From contig JAAURV010000179.1 in assembly GCA_012032065.1 (NCBI GenBank), positions 1 to 6,643 of the forward strand: 6,643 nt of DNA. The letters are read 5' to 3'. The translations under genes and the position numbers were made by a program. Positions 1-6,499 of this stretch are shown piece after piece. This DNA is from Hyphomicrobiales bacterium. GTDB taxonomy: Bacteria; Pseudomonadota; Alphaproteobacteria; Rhizobiales; Aestuariivirgaceae. The notes beneath the pieces were generated by a model, which searched no databases, had not been told where the DNA came from, and was given only the letters and a program-made list of their open reading frames with translations. Within the stretch, counting starts at the first letter, position 1, and every line of letters starts with the position of its first letter.

Positions 1-639
1 TCGGCACATCCGCTCGACTTGCAATCAGCCGCCTCTATCGAAGCCTGCCTTGATGCCGTCACCGCGAGCTGGGGCCGGATTGATGTTCTCGTGAACAATG
101 CCGCCGTTGGTTCTGCGACGGTTGCAGCCTATGCTGATGATGCGGCGGCGCAAGATTCGGCGCTCCTCGCCATCAATGCCGATGGCAATCTGAAAATGGC
201 GCAGGGCTTTGTGCGGCGCATCCGGGACGTGCCGAGAGAACGCGCGGCGAAACTCATCAACTTGAGTTCCGTTGGCGGCGGTGTCGCCGTGTTTCCAGGC
301 TTTCGCTTGGCGGATGGCATGAGCAAAGCGGCCGCCGCCTTTATGACCCGGCAGCTTGCGGCTGAATCGGTGCATCTTCCCCTGGATGTTTTCGCGGTTT
401 GCCCCGGCGCCACGAACACGCCGATGTTTCAGGCTTCCACCCTCAACATGATGAGCGCCGCGGAACGCGCGCGCTTTCTCAAGACGCTGCCCAAGGGCCG
501 GCTGATCGAGCCCGCAGAAATCGCCGAGATCATCGCCTTTCTCGCCTCCGATCATTCGACGGTTCTGCATGGCGCGGTAATCGACGCCTCAATGGGTCTA
601 GGCGTACGCCCGGGCCTGATGACTGAATACGAACACTGA
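1..639 (+). CDS. Short-chain dehydrogenase/reductase (SDR) family protein, 5'-partial
   Basis: The frame is open from the first base of the window to TGA at 637-639 and gives 212 visible residues. A full SDR has about 250, so roughly 40-60 N-terminal residues, including the TGxxxGxG dinucleotide-binding loop, lie outside the window. A TTG at 19 is in frame but internal. Visible family landmarks are the NNA element (NNAA, bases 94-105), the structural Asn in INADGN, the active-site serine region (INLSSVGGG), the PGATNTPM loop after strand 6, and the C-terminal GRLIEPAEIAEIIAFLAS block followed by GAVIDASMG. The usual YxxxK motif reads DGMSK (313-327), so lysine is kept but the catalytic tyrosine is aspartate. 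The family normally performs NAD(P)-dependent oxidoreduction in the cytoplasm; with Tyr absent, activity or substrate cannot be assigned. The gene converges on the metallopeptidase gene, 51 bp away. Confidence 0.9.
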   Translation, partial: SAHPLDLQSAASIEACLDAVTASWGRIDVLVNNAAVGSATVAAYADDAAAQDSALLAINADGNLKMAQGFVRRIRDVPRERAAKLINLSSVGGGVAVFPGFRLADGMSKAAAAFMTRQLAAESVHLPLDVFAVCPGATNTPMFQASTLNMMSAAERARFLKTLPKGRLIEPAEIAEIIAFLASDHSTVLHGAVIDASMGLGVRPGLMTEYEH

Positions 640-690
640 TTTCAGCAGCGAGGACAATGCCCAAGACAATTGCAACAGTGCAACCACGGC

Positions 691-2286
691 TCATTTCGCC
701 AGGGATTCCCGCATGTTTTGTGACATTTCGGAACACCGACCTTCTTGATCGGCGTTGCGCACGTCATCGCGAAATTGAGCGGTACTCGCGCGTGTCGGCT
801 CATTCTGGGTCGAGTCGATCGCCGTTTCAGCAAGTGCAACCGCTTCGGAGCAATTGCCAGTAGCGAGCGCGATGATCGCCAGATTTGCCCAGCTTTCGGA
901 GAGATTCGGAAGCAGCAACACCGCTCTTTCAAACATCCGGCGCGCCTCTTCGAGTTTCGCTTCCACGCGGGCTCCCTTCTGCTCATACAGAATGAAGACG
1001 GCCCGCTGATTCAGGATGCGTCCGTGATCGCCGCTGATAAAGTCGCCGCCCGAAGCGGCAAGGACGCTCTCCACCACTGGAGCCAGCGAGTTGTCTCCGG
1101 CTTCCAATTGATGGGCAAGCCTGGAAATAAAAATGGAAAGCGCTCTTGCCGACAAACCTTTCAAATGGATGAAACTGGCGGAACTGGCGCGGAGCCGTTC
1201 GATGAGTTGCAAAACGCTTTCCTTGTTGCCGATTCCGAACGCGGCCGGCTTCATCTCTTCGGCGTCCTCGAACAATACGCTGGCAGAATCCGCAAAAATC
1301 GTGGTGAACTCGATCATCTCCCGTTGGGCCTCGGCAAGCACCTGGAGGGAGAGCTTGCCGCATGAGAATTCGCTGGGGGCGGGCGGCGGCCTCCTGCGAA
1401 GCTCTTCAAGCAGGCTGGCCAGCCGCATATCCGGTTGCTTCGTGGTGAAGTTGCGGTTCTCGCCTTCGGCCGCGTCGTTCAGCACCATTGTCACGATACC
1501 GAACAAACCCGAGATGTCGTTGATGTTCGCGGCGCGGCAGTCGGCACTTTCGTAATTCGGGCTTTTCAGCGCGCCCGCGCGACGTTCGATCTCGCCCAGG
1601 GGTGCGAAGAAATAATACATCGCGGAATGCAAGGTTCCGGTTTGCACGGCATTTAGCGCCGCGTCGAAGTCCGCCTCGAACTCCGCGTCTATCCTTGCGA
1701 GACTTCCGGACTTGACCCGTTCGAAGTGATTGAGAAAGTGGTGAGCGAACTCATGTTTCGCGATCTGCTCGACGGCGTCGGCGGCATAGGCGTAAGCTTG
1801 ATTCTGGGTTCGGCTGGCGAGTTCGCCGAAGGCGCTGCGATAGGTTGTCTCGAGGCCCGCGGCGTATTGCGCAAGGCAGGCGCCGAGCGGTTCCTGGGAT
1901 TGTATCTTCGCGTCGACACATTTCGCCGCCTCTTCCTGCGCCGCGACGGCAGGCGCATTCCGGTCGCTGTCGAAGAAAACGAACTGCGCCAGCGCGATGC
2001 GGCAGATGACGGGGGCGAAGTCCGCGGGGAAAACGACGGCGGGGCGGCCATCCTCGTTGAATTTTGCAAAGACCGGGCTGAGGCCGGTGTAGCCCGGTTT
2101 GGTATCGAGCGCGATCGAGCGGGCGAGGTCGAAATATTTTTCTGGAACGGTATGGATGACCCTTTCCGATAGCCAGGAGCGGAAACCGTCCTCGTCTTGC
2201 GGATATTCATTGCAGCGATCGAAGGCATGAGCCTGCGCGGCGAAAACAAGGATGCAGAGAACGACGGCAGCGAGAACACGTTTCAT
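691..2286 (-). CDS. Exported HExxH zinc metallopeptidase (M48-like gluzincin) with C-terminal TPR-like segment
   Basis: The product has 531 residues. It begins with a signal peptide: KR, then a hydrophobic core, then AHA, with likely cleavage after residue 21, so it should act in the periplasm or outside the cell. Zinc-site HEFAHH lies at residues 178-183 (ligands H178 and H182, catalytic E179). About 20 residues later EFEAD (202-206) supplies the probable third ligand and the Ex(E)AD signature seen in M48-type peptidases. The mature part has eight cysteines (25, 95, 123, 137, 250, 309, 479, 518), an even number compatible with disulfides. Residues about 441-500 form helix pairs with TPR character (ARRMFERAVLLLP, then WANLAIIALATGNCSEAVALAETAI). 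The ATG start is supported by GGAG at 2293-2296, 6 bp upstream. It follows the 162-aa membrane protein gene after 29 bp and is probably co-transcribed. Substrate unknown. The peptidase assignment is solid; the exact family is inferred. Confidence 0.85.
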   Translation of the reverse strand: MKRVLAAVVLCILVFAAQAHAFDRCNEYPQDEDGFRSWLSERVIHTVPEKYFDLARSIALDTKPGYTGLSPVFAKFNEDGRPAVVFPADFAPVICRIALAQFVFFDSDRNAPAVAAQEEAAKCVDAKIQSQEPLGACLAQYAAGLETTYRSAFGELASRTQNQAYAYAADAVEQIAKHEFAHHFLNHFERVKSGSLARIDAEFEADFDAALNAVQTGTLHSAMYYFFAPLGEIERRAGALKSPNYESADCRAANINDISGLFGIVTMVLNDAAEGENRNFTTKQPDMRLASLLEELRRRPPPAPSEFSCGKLSLQVLAEAQREMIEFTTIFADSASVLFEDAEEMKPAAFGIGNKESVLQLIERLRASSASFIHLKGLSARALSIFISRLAHQLEAGDNSLAPVVESVLAASGGDFISGDHGRILNQRAVFILYEQKGARVEAKLEEARRMFERAVLLLPNLSESWANLAIIALATGNCSEAVALAETAIDSTQNEPTRASTAQFRDDVRNADQEGRCSEMSQNMRESLAK

Positions 2287-2292
2287 GCCTAA

Positions 2293-2296
2293 CTCC
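2293..2296 (-). promoter_or_regulatory. Ribosome binding site of the metallopeptidase gene
   Basis: GGAG on the minus strand, 6 nt before the ATG at 2286-2284. It sits in the 29-bp gap after the upstream 162-aa gene and fixes the start that leaves an intact signal peptide. Confidence 0.6.
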
Positions 2297-2315
2297 GTTC
2301 GAGAAGGTTCAGACG

Positions 2316-2804
2316 CTAATGTTTCAGCGGAAACACATTGCCGTTGATGTCCTTGACCTTCCCGCTGATCGACTTTGCATTCTGGAGCTTCATGGCATTG
2401 CCGCTGATCTTGAAACCGAACTGATCGACCTGGCCTTTTTCGATGGCCTGGGCGATTTTCGTGCTGATCCGAAGATTGTCTTGGTTTTGCGTGAGCTTTG
2501 CATTGAGCCTGGAGTCGACTTCATAGAGATGCGACGGTTCGGGAAAGGCGGCAAATCCCTGGTCGGCTGCCGTGATGCCCTGGAATTCGATTTCGGCTTC
2601 GACGAGGTCCAAGGGCTCGTCACTGTTGTTGCGCACGACGACAAAGACCTGGCCGTCCTCAACCCGAAGCGATGTTTCGACGGTGTCGGGACCGACAGGC
2701 CGGTGGGTATACTTGTCCCAGGCAATGGGCGCGAAAAACGTGAAGGCGGCGACGCCGATGCCGCCGAACGCGACGGTGATCCAGTTCTTGAGCCCTTCGC
2801 CCAT
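2316..2804 (-). CDS. Single-pass membrane-anchored hypothetical protein
   Basis: The product has 162 residues and no family that I recognise. Residues about 8-29 (NWITVAFGGIGVAAFTFFAP and the next few) form one hydrophobic segment after a short N-terminus. Residues about 40-162 are soluble, with alternating strand patterns (GQVFVVVRNNSDEPLDLVEA) typical of an Ig-like or other beta-sandwich fold. Topology is probably N-in with the domain outside the cytoplasmic membrane. ATG at 2804 is the only good start: an in-frame stop (TGA, 2819-2817) lies just upstream, and the Shine-Dalgarno is weak (CTGGA directly before the ATG). It is the first gene of a leftward pair whose second gene encodes an exported metallopeptidase. 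An accessory, inhibitor or anchoring role for that enzyme is possible but only inferred from position. Confidence 0.75.
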   Translation of the reverse strand: MGEGLKNWITVAFGGIGVAAFTFFAPIAWDKYTHRPVGPDTVETSLRVEDGQVFVVVRNNSDEPLDLVEAEIEFQGITAADQGFAAFPEPSHLYEVDSRLNAKLTQNQDNLRISTKIAQAIEKGQVDQFGFKISGNAMKLQNAKSISGKVKDINGNVFPLKH

Positions 2805-2903
2805 TCCAGTAATGTATCATGGTTTCTGACCCTGAGATATCGGCGTTGCGGGCTGCGAACGCTGTGATATTTCTCACACTGAACGGCGAAGGTTAACTCA
2901 AGC
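2805..2903. promoter_or_regulatory. Divergent intergenic region, probable promoters for both flanking transcription units
   Basis: These 99 bp separate the starts of the leftward anchor/metallopeptidase unit and the rightward Na/Pi-family gene, so both promoters should lie here. I see no convincing -35/-10 pair. Visible structure: inverted arms GCGTT (2843-2847) and AACGC (2858-2862); GTGA (2864-2867) and TCAC (2874-2877); and GATAT at 2836-2840 and 2866-2870. Any of these could be an operator, but none matches a regulator site I can name. GAAGG at 2888-2892 is a candidate Shine-Dalgarno for the GTG at 2904, with an 11-nt spacer. Confidence 0.3.
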
Positions 2904-4583
2904 GTGAATCCAGGCACGGCCGTCATCGTCAATCTTCTGGGCGGCATCGCGCTGCTGCTTTGGGGCGTGCGCATGGTGCGCACCGGGGTGATGCGCGCCT
3001 GGGGGGACAGGCTGCGCACCTTTATCGAGCACCGGCTCGGAAGCCGCCTCTCGGCCTTCGCGGCGGGCAGCGTTGCGACAACGATCCTCGGCAGCGGCAC
3101 CGCGATGACGCTGATCGTGGCGGGGATTGCCGCATCGGGAGCGATCGGCACGACGCTGGGGCTAGCGATTCTCCTTGGCGCGGATGCGGGTTCGGCCGTC
3201 GTATCGGCGCTCTTCGCTTCGGGAAGTTCGTTTGCGCTGTGGGCCTCGCCGGTCTTTCTGTTCGCCGGATATGTGGTGTTCAGCGTCAGCGAAGAATTCA
3301 GGCCGCACAATGTGGGCCGCATCCTGATCGGGGTTGGCTTGATGCTCTTGTCGCTTAAGCTGATTTCCGGAGCGAGCGCGCCGCTCTCCTCGGCCAGCCT
3401 GTTTCACGACGTTCTTTCCGCGGTAGGGCGCGAGCCACTGCTGTCGTTTCTGGTGGGCGCCATACTCGCTTGGCTGTTTCATTCGACGCTTGCAGCGATC
3501 CTGCTTATTGCATCGTTCCTCGCCAATGGCAGTCTTGGCGTTGAGGGCGCGCTCAGTTTCATTCTCGGCATCAATCTCGGCGGCTGTCTGCCCGCGGTGT
3601 CCTCGACGCTTGCATTGCCGCCGCCCGCGCGGCGCTTGCCGCTCGCCAATCTGATCTGCCGAGGCCTCGCGGCATTGGCGGTTCTCGGTTTCGTCAACCG
3701 GATCATTCCCTATGTGGTGCAGATTCCGGTAAGCCCGTTGGCGCTTGCCGTGGGGTTTCACGCGGCGTTCAATATCATCGCGGGACTCTGCCTGCTCCCA
3801 TTCACGCCTTATGTCGACCGGCTGATGCGGCGATTGGTGCCGGACGACAAGCAGAACGAGGACACATTGGCGGCGCCGCGCTATCTCGATCCCCGCGCGC
3901 TGGCGACACCTCCGGTGGCGCTCTCCAACGCCATGCTCGAAACCGTGCGGATGAGCGAGGTGCTCGACCGGATGTTCGCCACCGCGCAAACGGCGCTGCA
4001 AACGGGTAGCCTCGAAACGCTGAAACTCCTGCGCGGCATCGACGAGCGGCTAAACGCGTTTCAAACGGCGGTGCGCGAATATCTGGCCGACCTCTCGCAA
4101 TCCAATCTTGCGCCGGAAGAATCGCGCCGCGCGCTCGAAATCGTGCTGTATGTGAGCAATCTCGAACATGCGGGCGATGTGATTCATCTCAATCTTTCCG
4201 ACCGCATCAAGACCAAGGCCAAGGAGAGCATCGCCTTCACCGCGGAAGAGCAGGCCTCGCTCAACGATCTCTGCCTCATCATTCACGACAACATCAGGCT
4301 GGCGACCGGCGTTCTCACGTCTGGCGACGTGGAGGGGGCGAGCCGCCTTATCGCCCAGAAGGATTCCTTCCGCGTGCTCGAGAACAAGGTTCTCGACGAA
4401 CATTTCAAGGGCAAGACGCGGGGCCGGGGGACGCTGCGGCGCGGCGCGTTGTTCGTCGACATGATCCGCGACCTGCACCGGATCAACTCGCATGTGGTGG
4501 CGGCGGGCTATCCGATTGTCGATGCGGCAGGCCTGTTGCGGGGGTCGCGGTTGAGGGGGCCCAAGCCCCGGCGCAAGCGATAA
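2904..4583 (+). CDS. Na/Pi cotransporter (PNaS) family protein with C-terminal PhoU-like domain
   Basis: The product has 559 residues, the usual length for the bacterial two-part members of this family. Residues 1-310 are a hydrophobic inner-membrane part with the internal duplication of the family. Repeat 1 has ILGSGTAMT (61-69) and LGADAGS (91-97). Repeat 2 has WLFHSTLAA (190-198) and LGINLGG (221-227), followed by GFHAAFN (284-290). Residues about 340-535 are a helical PhoU-like domain, with NLEHAGDVI (419-427) and DLHRINSHV (523-531) at the places where PhoU carries its ERIGDH-type motifs. The GTG start is supported by the family-like N-terminus MNPGTAVIVNLLGG and an in-frame TGA at 2880-2882. 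The family moves phosphate with sodium; PhoU domains usually regulate. In repeat 1 the conserved QSSS reads GSGT, and in repeat 2 it reads HSTL, so the ion or substrate may differ. The C-terminus is strongly basic (KPRRKR). Confidence 0.88.
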   Translation: MNPGTAVIVNLLGGIALLLWGVRMVRTGVMRAWGDRLRTFIEHRLGSRLSAFAAGSVATTILGSGTAMTLIVAGIAASGAIGTTLGLAILLGADAGSAVVSALFASGSSFALWASPVFLFAGYVVFSVSEEFRPHNVGRILIGVGLMLLSLKLISGASAPLSSASLFHDVLSAVGREPLLSFLVGAILAWLFHSTLAAILLIASFLANGSLGVEGALSFILGINLGGCLPAVSSTLALPPPARRLPLANLICRGLAALAVLGFVNRIIPYVVQIPVSPLALAVGFHAAFNIIAGLCLLPFTPYVDRLMRRLVPDDKQNEDTLAAPRYLDPRALATPPVALSNAMLETVRMSEVLDRMFATAQTALQTGSLETLKLLRGIDERLNAFQTAVREYLADLSQSNLAPEESRRALEIVLYVSNLEHAGDVIHLNLSDRIKTKAKESIAFTAEEQASLNDLCLIIHDNIRLATGVLTSGDVEGASRLIAQKDSFRVLENKVLDEHFKGKTRGRGTLRRGALFVDMIRDLHRINSHVVAAGYPIVDAAGLLRGSRLRGPKPRRKR

Positions 4584-4608
4584 CCGGGTTATAACCCGCT
4601 ATCGCTTG
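4574..4608. terminator. Long hairpin between convergent genes, overlapping a stop codon
   Basis: Outer arms CAAGCGATA (4574-4582) and TATCGCTTG (4600-4608) pair perfectly. Inside them, CGGGTT (4585-4590) and AACCCG (4593-4598) form a perfect 14-bp palindrome around AT. The arms are separated by an asymmetric AC/C internal loop. The left arm includes the last codons and the TAA of the Na/Pi-family gene. No T-run follows on either strand, so this is not a textbook intrinsic terminator. Its place between convergent genes suggests a bidirectional terminator or mRNA 3'-end stabiliser. Confidence 0.5.
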
Positions 4609-4622
4609 GATAGTGCGGAACG

Positions 4623-5415
4623 TCAAAGGATGTAGAAATCTCCGGCGGTCAGCGTGGGTATGCCGGTGAAGGTTGCGATGACGGCGACGCCGCCTGCCGC
4701 CGAGCCGTTCGAGTCGTAGCGCAGGATGCCGGTGCCGGTTTCATGGATGAACCGGTCATCGGCATCGCCGGCCGCGCCAGTGGTTTTGGCAACGAAGTGT
4801 TTCACCGCCAGTGCGCCATTGGCGAGATTGCCGAAAGCGGTGCCGAGGAAGCCGCAGCGCGTCGTTGTTGCCGGAGGCGGTCGAGAAGTCGGCGATGCGG
4901 TCGGCGCCGTCGCCGGGCATCAGGAAGTCGAAGCGGTCGTTGCCGGTGCCGCCGATCAGCGTGTCGGCGCCGCCGCGGCCGAGGAGATTCGCGATGCTGA
5001 TATAGATGTAGCCCTTGGCATCGCCGGTGTTGAACAACCGGTTGATCAGATCGGCGGTGACGCCTGCCGTCGATGTCGCATAGGAGGCCGCGTCCGTGCC
5101 GGCGCCGCCGTCAGGAAGGTCGGTGCCAACGTCACCGATCAGGACATCGTTGCCGGTCTGGCCATAAAGTCGATCGTCGCCGAAGTCGCCATAGAGCCGG
5201 TCATTGCCGCCGGTGACGCCGTCAAGGCCGCCGCTTGCGGTTTCGCCGAAGATCGTATCGTTGCCGCCCGTGCTCGCGCCCACAGGCGCTTCGATGCCGT
5301 CGCCTACGATTTCGGGACCAACGTCGCCGATACGCGCGCGCAGCGGTCCCATGATCATGTCGTCTCCCCCGAGACCCTTCCAGAAATCCTGTAGCGGCTT
5401 GGCAAGGTTGTTCAA
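4623..5415 (-). pseudogene. RTX-type calcium-binding repeat protein remnant, frameshifted and 5'-truncated
   Basis: Frame 1 (5415 downwards) encodes glycine/aspartate nonapeptide repeats of the GGxGxDxUx type: GGNDTIFGE (50-58), GGNDRLYGD (69-77), FGDDRLYGQ (78-86), TGNDVLIGD (87-95), and later GGADTLIGG and TGNDRFDF. Such repeats bind calcium outside the cell after type I secretion. After NNDALR (about base 4854) the frame turns into arginine-rich nonsense. The minus-strand frame shifted by one base continues FLGTAFGNLANGALAVKHF and ends LTAGDFYIL, a typical RTX C-terminus, at TGA 4625-4623. Removing one G of the pair at 4852-4853 restores a 263-residue reading frame. The 5' end is also doubtful: the only start at 5415 is TTG without a Shine-Dalgarno, and an in-frame stop lies eight codons upstream. 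ATG at 5358 follows GGGGAG and is an alternative start. No secretion genes are nearby. Sequencing error cannot be excluded for the frameshift. Confidence 0.65.
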
Positions 5416-5464
5416 ACACGAGTATGGCGTGGCGTCGGCTCATTGGCGCGAGCAAGCGGCATAG

Positions 5465-5489
5465 GGCCTTTTCGCTCTGCGGAAAGGCC
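5465..5489. repeat. Inverted repeat / hairpin
   Basis: GGCCTTTTCGC (5465-5475) and GCGGAAAGGCC (5479-5489) pair over 11 bp around a TCT loop, with one T/G position that is a wobble pair in plus-strand RNA. It lies just upstream of the RTX remnant. There is no adjacent T-run. Confidence 0.5.
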
Positions 5490-5533
5490 AGCTGCGCCGT
5501 TCTGCGCATAGGGGCGGACAGTGATCGTGCAGA

Positions 5534-5592
5534 GGCGGCCTTTTGCCCAAAACGTCATCGAAATACGCCCCAAGGGGCGGCAAAAGCCGGCC
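5534..5592. repeat. Nested inverted repeats
   Basis: The outer arms, 14 bases each, at 5534-5547 and 5579-5592 are complementary at 12 of 14 positions (cores TTTTGCC and GGCAAAA are perfect). Inside lies the perfect repeat CGCCCC (5566-5571) and GGGGCG (5574-5579) around AA. Only one of the two structures can form fully at a time because they share base 5579. Confidence 0.5.
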
Positions 5593-5678
5593 TTATGTAG
5601 GAAGCGCAACAAGGCTGGGCGGGCCGCAGTGACGCGGCGCGGGAATCCCAAGACTCCCCCCGCGGCAGCAAATGCGGC

Positions 5679-5682
5679 AAGG
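5679..5682 (+). promoter_or_regulatory. Ribosome binding site that decides the start at 5691
   Basis: AAGG, extended to AAGGTGG, ends 8 nt (AAGG core) before ATG 5691. It would overlap the in-frame GTG at 5682, so ATG 5691 is preferred over the longer 98-residue version. Confidence 0.5.
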
Positions 5683-5690
5683 TGGTTGAG

Positions 5691-5978
5691 ATGGTTACCA
5701 AGTATTGGCGATGGGTTGCTAGGCGAGCCGCTGTTGAGACGGCAAAAACGCTTGGCATTGGTTCACGGGCACCGCTTGTGAAAGCCGGGTTAACCGCCCT
5801 CGCGATCTTGCTGGCCTTAATATTTTTGGGGTCTGAAGATGCATCTCGCGACGAAATAGTCGCAAGGGTCGCCATCGGCGCGGTCGTGTGTATCCTGTTC
5901 CCTGCTGTGTGGTTGTGGAAACTATTCGAGCTTCCAGCCGTCTTGCATGACGAACAGCAACGAGAAAAATCAGGTTAG
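5691..5978 (+). CDS. Small two-helix membrane protein, probably the N-terminal part of a split gene
   Basis: The product has 95 residues from ATG 5691 (98 from GTG 5682). I do not recognise the family. A basic N-terminus (KYWRW, then RR) leads to two hydrophobic segments at about 32-48 (AGLTALAILLALIFLGS) and 56-79 (IVARVAIGAVVCILFPAVWL and on), then a charged helix LHDEQQREK. This is the layout of an inner-membrane anchor with both ends in the cytoplasm. The ORF ends abruptly at TAG 5976-5978, just after an A5 run (5965-5969). Shifting by -1 there continues the helix as IRLGEQLKLSSEDAP and joins the next ORF without a stop. The two ORFs are therefore probably one gene of about 269 residues broken by a one-base deletion, or a rare frameshift or sequencing artefact. 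If it is genuinely separate, it is co-transcribed with the following gene. Confidence 0.6.
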   Translation: MVTKYWRWVARRAAVETAKTLGIGSRAPLVKAGLTALAILLALIFLGSEDASRDEIVARVAIGAVVCILFPAVWLWKLFELPAVLHDEQQREKSG

Positions 5979-5986
5979 GGGAACAG

Positions 5987-6499
5987 TTGAAGCTATCCTC
6001 AGAGGATGCGCCCGATCTCATACTTTCTAGCGACATGCCAACTGCCGATCTAAATGTGGGCGACTTCGCGGTAGGCGTTAAAGTCAAAAATCAAGGTAAG
6101 CCTTGCCAAGTGTATGCAGAACTCAAACCCGTTTCGGGAGTGTTCTTCAACGGCTTTTTCCAGTCTGAAAAAGCTGCTTGGCTCTATAGTGACAAAACAT
6201 CAATCTCGATTGTTAAGGGCCAATCAGAGACCTTTCGAGTCTTGGAGTTGATCTCATCCGACTTAAAAGGATTTGTGCCAGTTCTGCATCACTCAGGAAC
6301 AGTAACCCGTTACGCAGCCAAACTCTCTCTCGACAAAGGACTTGTAAGGCTGGCTGTCAAGGTTCGAGTCTACTCTGACCCACCAAACCGAAGCGGAGAC
6401 TTGGAAAGATTTGTAGTGGCGGACCTAAGGATTGGTGATGGTGGTGGGAGGGCATTGAGGTGGACCCCAATGCTGGGACCACTTGGTGAGGATTCTTAG
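5987..6499 (+). CDS. Soluble hypothetical domain, probably the C-terminal part of a split gene
   Basis: The product has 170 residues from a TTG at 5987. AGGGGA (5977-5982) just upstream could serve as Shine-Dalgarno; the next in-frame ATG is codon 17 (6035). No membrane segment or signal peptide is visible. The text LNVGDFAVGVKVKNQGKPCQ and later TVTRYAAKLSLDKGLVRLAVKVRV shows alternating strands, suggesting a beta-sandwich, but I recognise no family. The open frame extends upstream without a stop to 5951. Across the A-run at 5965-5969 it matches the end of the preceding membrane ORF, which supports one original protein: two transmembrane helices, a short coiled linker, then this domain, probably cytoplasmic. 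Base composition is markedly lower in G+C than the genes to the left, consistent with acquired DNA. The start codon choice is uncertain if the gene is in fact split. Confidence 0.6.
   Translation: MKLSSEDAPDLILSSDMPTADLNVGDFAVGVKVKNQGKPCQVYAELKPVSGVFFNGFFQSEKAAWLYSDKTSISIVKGQSETFRVLELISSDLKGFVPVLHHSGTVTRYAAKLSLDKGLVRLAVKVRVYSDPPNRSGDLERFVVADLRIGDGGGRALRWTPMLGPLGEDS

Larger units (their letters stand above)
5416..5690. other. Gene-free spacer rich in inverted repeats
   Basis: About 275 bp without a supportable gene. Open frames here on both strands are proline/arginine-rich with no family-like pattern. The stretch holds the hairpin at 5465-5489 and the nested inverted repeats at 5534-5592, and repeats the word GGCCTTTT at 5465-5472 and 5537-5544. 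A promoter for the rightward gene at 5691 should be here, but I cannot point to one. Confidence 0.5.

Noticed and set aside
670..683. Small inverted repeat TTGCA/TGCAA between the convergent SDR and metallopeptidase genes as a terminator
   Set aside because: Only 5 bp of stem, AT-leaning and without a T-run; too weak to call.
745..1365. 206-codon plus-strand ORF opposite the metallopeptidase gene
   Set aside because: Antisense shadow of a gene with signal peptide, zinc motif and good Shine-Dalgarno.
2390..3322. 310-codon minus-strand ORF spanning the divergent intergenic region
   Set aside because: It is antisense to the Na/Pi-family gene and overlaps the 162-aa gene in another frame. It is serine/proline/arginine-rich with no domain-like pattern, so a GC-rich shadow.
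3162..4001. 279-codon minus-strand ORF opposite the Na/Pi-family gene
   Set aside because: Very rich in R, Q, E and H, with no family features. The plus-strand frame clearly encodes the transporter domains.
4726..5394. 222-codon plus-strand ORF opposite the RTX remnant
   Set aside because: Its alanine/valine-rich text mirrors the Gly/Asp repeat codons of the minus strand, where real nonapeptide motifs are seen.
5412..5651. 79-codon minus-strand ORF upstream of the RTX remnant as its missing N-terminus
   Set aside because: It is in a different frame, has no RTX-like or export features, and joining it would need another unsupported frameshift.
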